Part shown: piece after piece, positions 56,566 to 64,000 of the stretch | Numbering within the stretch: the first letter of the stretch is position 1 | How the letters are laid out: every line of letters starts with the position of its first letter | Source of the DNA: Beverwykella pulmonaria | Taxonomy: Eukaryota; Ascomycota; Dothideomycetes; Pleosporales; Melanommataceae | Reading direction: 5' to 3' | Assembly (NCBI GenBank): GCA_001599595.1 | Contig: BCHH01000001.1 | Span: 4,307,068 to 4,371,067 of the forward strand | Length of the DNA stretch: 64,000 nt | Position numbers and translations under genes: made by a program | Notes under the pieces: model-generated | What the model was told of the DNA's origin: nothing | What the model saw: only the letters and a program-made list of their open reading frames with translations | Database searches by the model: none

Positions 56566-59500
56566 ATGGATCCGCTCAGTGTTGCGGCCAGCATCATCTC
56601 GATTCTCCAGCTCTCGGCCAAAGTCCTCGCGTATTTGAACAATGTCAAAGATGCCCCGAAAGAACGCGCACAGTGCGCTATCGAGACATCGAATCTTTAC
56701 AACCTGCTTTTCAATCTAAGGGTTCGGGTTGAGGAGGGAGACTCTGAGAAGCCCTGGTATACCGCCGTCCGAGCCCTTGCAGTTGAGAATGGGCCGCTTG
56801 ACCAGTTCAAACAAGCACTGGAAATGCTGCAGGCTAAGATGACAGATGGAGGTCGACTGAAGAAGGTCGGTGAGGTGCTAGTGTGGAAGTTTAAGAAAGA
56901 GGAGGTTGCTAGCATATTACATCGAATGGAACGTTTAAAGACACTAGTAGAGATCGCGTTACAGATGGACCACTTGTAAGCTTCAGTACTAGCGTTGCAG
57001 AGCAACCCTTGCTTATGCATATAAGCAAACTCTCTCAAGCCATTAAAGACGATACCAACTTCGTTCGGACACATGTACCTGCTATTCAGTCTGGAATAGA
57101 TAAGATCCGGCAAGATCAAGACTACGCGAGACTTCTAAAATGGATATCGCCTACAGATTATCCCGCTCAACAATCCGACGTCATAAGGCACAGACAGGAA
57201 GGAACAGGTCAGTGGTTTCTGAGCGCGCCCGAAGTCGCAAGGTGGCTTAGTGAAGCCAAGGGAACCCTCTTCTGCCCCGGAATCCCAGGGGCGGGCAAGA
57301 CCATGGTAGCGGCTATCGCGATTGATTACCTATTGAAATTAGTACAGAACAGCTTATGTGGAGTTGCTTATGTGTTCTGCAACTACAAATCTCAGGAGGA
57401 GCAGGATGCTTCTAGTATGCTGTCGGCCATCCTCAAGCAGCTAGTGCAGGCTCGGCCGTCGATCGTAGAGCCTGTAGAACGATTGCATCAGCAGCATGCT
57501 AACCGAGGAACTAGGCCATCGCTTGATGAGATCTCGAGCACACTCCGAGATGTGCTTGCACATTACCCTACTGTCTATATTGTAATCGATGCTTTGGATG
57601 AGTGCCGAGACAGTGACGGCGCTCGCCGCCAGTTTCTGGCCAAACTCCGAGATCTACAAGCGGGACGAGACGTTCGTCTAATGGCAACCTCGCGTATTAT
57701 ACCTGAGATTGTAGATGCGTTTAGAGAAGCGCTCAGGCTCGAGGTGCAGGCTAATAAAGAGGATGTGAAGCGTTTCGTGGCTGGCCAAACATACCGACTG
57801 CCTAGATGCATTCAGCGCGACCCTGCGCTGCAGGGGATGGTGCAAGAAAAGATTGTGGAATCAGTGGATGGCATGTATGCTTTTTTTTTTCAACGTGTAA
57901 AGTGATGCAGACTTATGTGTTCCTAGGTTTCTTCTCGCTCGCCTTCACACAGACTCGCTGCTAGACAAGAGAACGGCGAAAGACGTAAAGTCAACCCTAA
58001 ATAAACTCTCAAAAGGGTCCGCTGCGCTTGATGATGCGTATAGAGACGCTCTCCAGAGAATTAAAGGCCAGCTGGGTGGTGATCACGAACTAGCCAAAAA
58101 AGTCCTGTCGTGGGTTGCATTTGCGAAACGGCCGCTCACCACTGCTGAGATATGCTGTGCCTTGGCAGTAGAGCCAGGGGAAGCGGAAGTCGACGCAGAG
58201 AATATACCAGATATCGAAGACTTGGTGTCAGTATGCGCCGGTCTTATCGTTATTGATCACGAGAGCGCCATTATCCGTCTCATGCACTACACTACGCAAG
58301 AATACTTTGAGCGGATTAGAGATGCATGGAATCCAGATGCTCAGTTACACATAGCAACAACATGTCTTACCTACCTATCCTTAAGTGCTTTTAGAAGCGG
58401 CAACTGTTCTACTGATGAGGAGTTTAAGGAGCGACTCCAGCAAAATAAGTTTCTGGACTACGCAGCCAAACACTGGGGAGAACACGCAAGATCAGTTGAG
58501 GCCGAGGTAGCTGGCCTGGCCTGTGTGTTTCTTTCCCAAAGCAGTTTACTTTCGTGTGCTACGCAGGTACTTTTCGTTCCGGACGATAAATACAAAGGGT
58601 ACAGCAATAATTATCCTAAGATTACAGCTTTGCACTGTACAGCGCGATTTGGACTATCTTGCATAGCGGAGGAGCTTTTGCTTACAGTAGAAGAGGATGC
58701 TACAGATGCAGTTAATGCGAAGGACAGCTGGGGTCAAACGCCCTTATTATTCGCAGCAAAACTTGGGTATAGTAAGATGGCCAAGTTCCTGCTAGACAAG
58801 GGCGCTAATGTTAACGCGCATGGTGGAATATTCGGCAACGCACTCCAGGCTGCTTCAGGCGGAGGCCACGAGCAGGTAGTGAAGCTGCTGCTGGAAAAGA
58901 ACGCCGACGTCAACGTGCGGGGTGGACGCTACGGTAGGGCACTCCTGGCGGCTTCTTTTGGAGGCCACGAACAGGTAGTGAAGCTGCTGCTAGAAAAGGA
59001 CGCCAACGTCAACGCACATGATGGAAACTACGGCAACGCACTCTATGTGGCTTCAGAGGGAGGCCACGAGCAGGTAGTGAAACTGCTGCTGGAGAAGGAC
59101 GCCGACGTCAACGCGCAGGGTGGACGCTACGGCAGCGCACTCAAGGCAGCTTCCTTTAGAGGCTACGAGCAGGTAGTGAAGCTACTGCTCGAAAAGGACG
59201 CCGACGTCAACGCGCACAATGGAGAATACAGCAACGCACTCCAGTTGGCTTCAGAGGGAGGCCACGAGCAAGTAGTGAAGCTGCTGCTGGACAAGGACGC
59301 CGACGTCAACGTGTGGGGTGGACGCTACGGTAGGGCACTCCAGGCGGCTTCAGGCGGAGGCCACGAGCAGGTAGTGAAGCTGCTGCTGGACAAGGGCGCT
59401 GATGTCAACGCACAGGGTGGATACTACGGCAGCGCACTCCAGGCAGCTTCAGAGGAAGGCCACGAGCAAGTAGTGAAGCTGCTGCTGGACAACGACGCCG

Positions 59501-61119
59501 ACGTCAACGCACAGGGTGAAAAATATGGCAGCGCACTCCAGGCAGCTTCAAAGGGAGGCCACGAGCAGGTAGTGAAGCTGCTGCTGGACAAGGGCGCCGA
59601 TGTCGACGCTCAGGGTGGATACTACGGCAGCGCACTCCAGACTGCTTCAAAGGGAGGCCACGAACAGGTAGTGAAGCTGCTGCTGGAAAAGGGCGCCAAC
59701 GTTAACGCGCACGGCGGAGAATACGGCAGCGCACTCCAGGTAGCTTCAAAGAGAGGCCACGGGCAGGTAGTGAAACTGCTGCTGGACAAGGGCGCCGATG
59801 TCAACGCGCAGGGTGAAGACTATGGCAGCGCACTCCAGGCGGCTTCAAAGGAAGGCCACAAGCAGATAGTGAAGCTGCTGCTGGACAAGGGCGCCGACGT
59901 CAACGCACAGGATGGAGAATATGGCAGCGCACTCCAGGCAGCTTCAGAGAGAGGCTACGAGCAGGTAGTGAAGCTGCTGCTGGACAAGGGCGCCGACGTC
60001 AACACACAGGATGGAGAATACGGCAGCGCACTCCAGGCAGCTTCAGAGCGAGGCTATGAGCAGGTTGTGAAGCTGCTGCTGGATAAGGGCACCGACGTCA
60101 ACGCACAGGGTGAAAAATACGGCAGCGCACTCCAGGCAGCTTCAAAGGGAGGCCACGAGCAGGTAGTGAAGCTGCTGCTGGACAATGACGCCGACGTCAA
60201 CGCGCACGGTGGAGAATACGGCAGCGCACTCCAGGTGGCTTCAAAGAGAGGCCACGAACAGGTAGTGAAGCTGCTGCTGGAAAAGGGCGCCAACGTTAAC
60301 GCGCACAGTGGAGAATACGGCAGCGCACTCCAGGTGGCTTCAAAGGGAGGCTACGAGCAGGTAGTGAAGCTGCTGCTGGACAAGGGCGCCGATGTCAACG
60401 CGTACGGTGGAGACTACGGCAGCGCACTCCAGGCGGCTTCAGAGGAAGGCCACAAGCAGGTAGTGAAGCTGCTGCTGGACAAGGGCGCCGACGTCAACGC
60501 ACAGGATAGAGAATACGGCAGCGCACTCCAGGCTGCTTCAGAGAGAGGCTACGAGCAGGTTGTGAAGCTGCTGCTGGACAAGGGCGCCGACGTCAACGCT
60601 TACGGTGGAGACTACGGCAGCGCACTCCGAGCGGCTTCAAAGGAAGGCCACAAGCAGGTAGTGAAGCTGCTGCTAGACAAGGGCGCCGACGTCAACGCAC
60701 AGGATGGAGAATACGGCAGCGCAATCTATGTAGCTTCAAAAGGAGGCCACGAGCAGGTAGTGAAGCTGCTGGTGGTGGAAAAGGGCGCCGACGTCAACGC
60801 GCACGGTGGATTCTACGGCAGCGCACTCCAGGTGGCTTCACAGGGAGGCCACGAGCAGATAGTGAAGCTGCTGGTGGACAAGGGCGCCGACGTTAATGTG
60901 CACAGTGGATTCTTCGGCAGCGCACTCCAGGCGGCTTCTTTTAGAGGCTACGGGCAGGTAGTGAAGCTGCTGCTAGACAAGGGCGCCGACGTCAACGCAC
61001 AGGGCGGAGAATACGGCAGCGCACTCCAGGCAGCTTTAGCAGCAGGCCACCAGCAGGTGGTAGAGTTACTAGTCGACAACGGCGCGATCACAATTGCGAA
61101 GGGCACGGAAACCCTCTAA
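56566..61119 (+). CDS. STAND/NLR-like receptor: HeLo-like N-domain, NACHT, 23 ankyrin repeats
   Basis: Fungal STAND protein of the kind that controls non-self recognition and regulated cell death. Exons: 56566-56975, 57026-57874, 57927-61119; 1483 aa. The N-terminus (MDPLSVAASIISILQLSAKV) matches the fungal N-terminal domain of STAND proteins (HeLo-like). The NTPase core has Walker A GIPGAGKT (222-229) and Walker B IVIDALDE (322-329), followed by MATSR (sensor-1-like), then a helical region with WVAFAKRPLTTAEICCAL and MHYTTQEYFE, usual in fungal NACHT proteins. Two diverged ankyrin repeats (about 640-711) lead into 23 near-identical 33-residue units (712-1471) and a 12-residue tail. The second exon start (57026) is inferred from phase. 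Exon 3 is open throughout despite its repeats. It is surrounded by decayed genes, so it is the only intact gene of the accessory block. Confidence 0.93.
58801..61080 (+). repeat. Coding tandem array of 23 ankyrin units (99 bp each)
   Basis: Twenty-three consecutive units with the frame GADVNA-----YGSALQAAS--GHEQVVKLLLDK as a loose consensus. All are 99 bp except unit 20, which is 102 bp (one extra Val codon in LLVVEK), giving 2280 bp in total. Units differ mainly at residues 7-10, 16-17, 20-21 and 23-24, while the GADVN, YG, AL, AS and QVVKLLL parts are nearly invariant. Units 10-12 resemble 16-18 and units 17-18 resemble 19-20, pointing to block duplications. Confidence 0.95.
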
Positions 61120-61638
61120 CGCCTTGCATTCATCTTCTACTGTGGGCTTATTTTATAACTTATCTTTTTGCACAGCTTCTCTACTGCTATGTGCTTGGTA
61201 GGGCGCATACAACCCAACTGTAAGACATAGAAGGAAAAAGAACCAGGAGTGAATGATAGCATGCTGTTGGACTTCGTGCTCTGGTCTACTAAATCATAAA
61301 TGCAATAATAACAATCAAGCTCATGTCGTGGGGTAAAACGCCCATGATCCCTAAAGTCGTCGTTGCTTGCTTAGATATTAAAGGCGAGTAGATGCAACTC
61401 GTCTACAAACTAAACCTAGAAGTCGCTCAAGAGCTTTTCTCTGCACATAGGGCTCTGTGGTCATCATAGGAAAGGCTAGATCGCCGAGGATGAGAAGCTG
61501 GTCTTTCGCTTTATAACGGGGAGGTTATTTTGAGATATGACACCCAAATCAGGTCTTCAATCTTCGGCACTTTGTCAAAAGTCTTCATTTTACCAAAGAC
61601 ATTACATTACGATATCTCCTGGCCTTTCGCCTGGCACA
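61120..61638. other. NLR 3' flank
   Basis: About 0.5 kb with no supported gene. It begins with a T-rich 3' UTR-like stretch after the NLR stop. Confidence 0.45.
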
Positions 61639-62033
61639 ATGCAGCTCTCCTACTTTATTTTCACTTCCATTGCTGCCTCTTTCGCTATTTCCTCTCCACT
61701 CGCGCCCTTTCACCCTTCGTGGGGCCCACCCTATCGAGAATCCTAGCGATGGCCCAGACTCCTGTTTCCTTCCGAAGTCCAGCAAGGCAATGTATACCCT
61801 GGGTCATCTACTGAAGGCACCTAAGTTATCCCAAGCTCTGGCTTCGACCTTGACATGCAAAAGGTCATGTCCGGCCAGCTTTCCACCATCGACTGGTCCC
61901 TGTCACTATCACCGACGAAGTCTGGACCCGCACGACCACGCCCGTCACCCCCCGTGACGTCAATGCCATCAACATTGGCCTAGTCTGCACCTACGCCAAC
62001 ACTTTTTGCAACTCCTCTGTTAGATACTCATAG
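61639..62033 (+). pseudogene. Possible broken small secreted protein gene
   Basis: An ATG at 61639 opens a signal-peptide-like start (MQLSYFIFTSIAASFAISS, then PLAPFHP), but the frame stops after 35 codons (TAG at 61744-61746). Further coding-like words appear in other frames: SSGFDLDMQKVMSGQLSTIDW, split here as SSGFDLDM and VMSGQLSTIDW, then VTITDEVWTRTTTPVTPRDV and LVCTYANTFCNSS ending at 62033. At least one frame shift and a TAA before VIPSSG would be needed to join them. It could also be an intron-containing gene that I failed to resolve. Confidence 0.3.
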
Positions 62034-63915
62034 TGCTGGCGTACGGTCGAAGGCCGGGACTGCGTTAATTCTACAGGATATCGAAGGACTCAGTATTTAA
62101 AGCTGGAACAATGAGATTGTATTATGCGAATTTGATGGGGCTTTGGAAGAGAAGTTTAGATTTTTGAGATTGGGTATATTGCATCTTGTCCCCTGCAAGG
62201 AAATATTTCAGGGAGTGTGATATCGTTGATACTGCGTCCTAGCAGATACAACGGGATTGCGTAGCACATGACTAATACTTCCTTGCTCTGCTGCTGGATC
62301 TAGATCGCTGGGCGGGTTGTAGGAGATTTTCCTTCATAGGTGGAAACATGTTATGGAAGAAAAAACAAGATATACCGCGCTATGAGCTTGTCGGATACTC
62401 TGACAGTTGTTTGTTTGGAAGCGGGATGGTTGTTGTTGTTCCCACATCTACGGAAGAATCACCCAACAGTGGGCGGCGGAGGGCAAGGCGATTAAAGTTC
62501 TGCTAAACCCTGCTCTATTTGCCAGCGCACTTTATACACCCCTCGTAACGATTATCGTACGCGTGCACCGGTTATTCTTGCAGCAATGACCGTCTCCTTC
62601 ACCACTCCAGTGGGCAGTACTCCCAATCTGATGAGGTCTCGATATGGTTAAAGTCCTGAAACTGCATCGCGCATGTTGCAGTTTCAGCCTCGACTTAATC
62701 GCGCAGGAGTTAAGATTGTAGCGTGGCTGAGCGATGATGTGGCTCACAGCTGGACATGGGTCATGAACGACATTAAGCCACGCAGTCGGCTTTGGTCTAG
62801 ACTTTTCTTTTTGTTCCTCCTTGAGGTTCTTTGCGGATGTTATTGGCAGATCTTAGCGATACCGAGATGCCGTGCTGGGGATACGTATGTCACGCTTCTC
62901 AACAATGAGCAGGCGGCGAAGGGGAGGGTGGAGGATTTTCAGCATGGTCGGGGTGGGTAATACAAACTAACGCTGGTCGGCGGTCAATGCCGAGCTGCGA
63001 CGGAAGATGCGCGCCTCTATCAACGTGGCCAAGACCCAAACCGCGGAGGACTGAGATGTGTATGTAGCCGATGAATGTGGATCAGCACACGAGCATACAC
63101 CTGGCGGGCGTGGTGTGGCTCGCACTGTGGGGAGACCATGGCGCGTTTGGGTTGCGATGGGGGCGTGGTTGGACGGGAACCCTGCCAGATCGATCGCCGC
63201 AGGGAAGGGGCAAACATCCGACTTCAGGGAGCTGTCGGACAGCCACAAAGACAGCGCATGTCGCAACGCGGTAGACACCAGGAACCTGCTCGCCAGTGAC
63301 TGCAGCTGCACGTCTCGAGCTGACGGCGTTCTCGTGCGTGGCCTTGCTTTGGGGCACATATGGCAGCAGACATTCCCTATGGTGCTGCAGGTTTGCTTCA
63401 GAGTCGCGCAAGGCTGTCCAAGCTCCAAGCGACCAGGAAATGGGGAAAAGGCAGGAGGGCAACCTGAACGTCATCGCCGTAAACACTCGTAGCTCCTTTC
63501 CAACGTCGCTTCTATTACGCCAGCCCGCGCCTTTCCCTTCCCTTCCCTTCTCCTTCTCTTCTCTTCGTGGTGCCATTCGCGTTGATTATTGTGCTTTGTT
63601 TTCCTCGCCTGTGGCTGCCCGTCTCGAGCACGCACGCACGCTCAGTGGGGTGTTGTGAGTGACAAGCCCACCACCAAGGCGGGTCTGCGCTAGAGGTTGA
63701 TAGCTGCCGCCCGCTGCCAGCCATCCAAGCTAACCAAGCAGCAGCAGGTTTGGCTAACACGGGCACGCCGGAGAACACACCTCGCCCTCCGCTTCTCCTC
63801 CCCATCCCCTCACCTTCCTCACACTCCCTCTCACTCCCGTCCACCCGACCGACCGCGCCATTGCCGACCTCCCGACTCTCAATTGACCGCGTCGGACCCC
63901 GTCCACACAGCAGGC
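62034..63915. other. Intergenic, upstream of the last gene
   Basis: About 1.9 kb with no supported gene. From about 63,000 onward the base composition returns to GC-rich, and 63770-63840 is CT-rich, as in promoters of the housekeeping block. The minus-strand frames at 62967-63576 have no family features. Confidence 0.4.
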
Positions 63916-64000
63916 ATGACGGCTTCTCGAGAGGCGGAGCTGAAGTCGCAGGGTGCGCTGGAGGCTGCGCGAGACCCCAATTCGAGCGTCACGGCCCAGG
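63916..64000 (+). CDS. 5' end of an unidentified gene, cut by the window end
   Basis: An ATG at 63916 in CAGGCATGAC context opens a frame that runs off the window: 28 codons starting MTASREAELKSQGALEA and continuing with ARDPNSSVTAQ. The sequence is polar and likely helical. It follows a CT-rich leader (63770-63880). I do not recognise the family from so little; a stress-related or adaptor-like hydrophilic protein would fit, but this is a guess. Confidence 0.5.
   Translation, partial: MTASREAELKSQGALEAARDPNSSVTAQ

Noticed and set aside
58801..61080. Tandem array considered as a CRISPR-like or satellite repeat
   Set aside because: The 99 bp units are in one open coding frame with ankyrin consensus, and there are no unique spacers.
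62967..63576. Overlapping Cys-containing minus-strand frames
   Set aside because: Both are promoter-region shadows with no motif and no conserved pattern.

Overview
This 64 kb window comes from a filamentous ascomycete, most likely a dothideomycete. The genes have short introns (mostly 46-99 bp, GT-AG, TACTAAC/CTAAY-like branch sites). They encode a fungal-type laccase, a CRH cell-wall transglycosylase, a type I metacaspase, an HMT1-type vacuolar ABC transporter, a LaeA/UMTA-like methyltransferase and a HeLo-like/NACHT/ankyrin STAND protein. I resolved 19 protein-coding genes (including one partial and one weak), four decayed genes and one probable solo LTR. No rRNA, tRNA or CRISPR was seen. 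Exon structures were built by hand from splice signals, reading-frame closure and family alignment from memory; no search was run.

Layout. 1-14 kb is an extracellular redox and cell-wall neighbourhood: laccase (3253-5273), a DOMON-cytochrome b561 protein (6111-7778) and a GPI-anchored GH16 CRH enzyme (8935-10356), all on the + strand. A 3.8 kb gene-free stretch follows, with a TCACGT cluster and decayed repeats. 14-50 kb is a gene-rich housekeeping block: HMG-CoA reductase (-), a DUF3605 protein (-), a tail-anchored-like membrane protein (+), U2AF small subunit (-), a metzincin with a jacalin-like domain (+), metacaspase (+), a GST (+), ribosomal protein eS21 (+), the SEA-complex WD protein Rtc1 (-), the HMT1 ABC transporter (+), a SAM methyltransferase (+), Rpn11 (-) and Rpd3 (+). 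Several pairs are divergent and share promoters (U2AF1/metallopeptidase, RTC1/HMT1, RPN11/RPD3).

From 50 kb to 63.9 kb the window turns into accessory sequence. It holds a relic of an uncharacterised fungal family broken by a TAG, a casein-kinase-1-like relic with a broken HRD motif and a Gln-to-stop change, and a 431 bp TG...CA insertion that looks like a solo LTR. It also holds an intact 1483-residue NLR-like gene (56566-61119) with 23 near-identical 33-residue ankyrin units. Several relics carry C-to-T type nonsense changes at Gln codons, as expected for old RIP, whereas the ankyrin array has stayed open. The NLR is the most interesting object here: its repeats differ mainly at a few fixed positions and show 6-unit and 2-unit higher-order duplications, the pattern of a fast-evolving fungal recognition receptor. 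The window ends inside the first exon of a further + strand gene.
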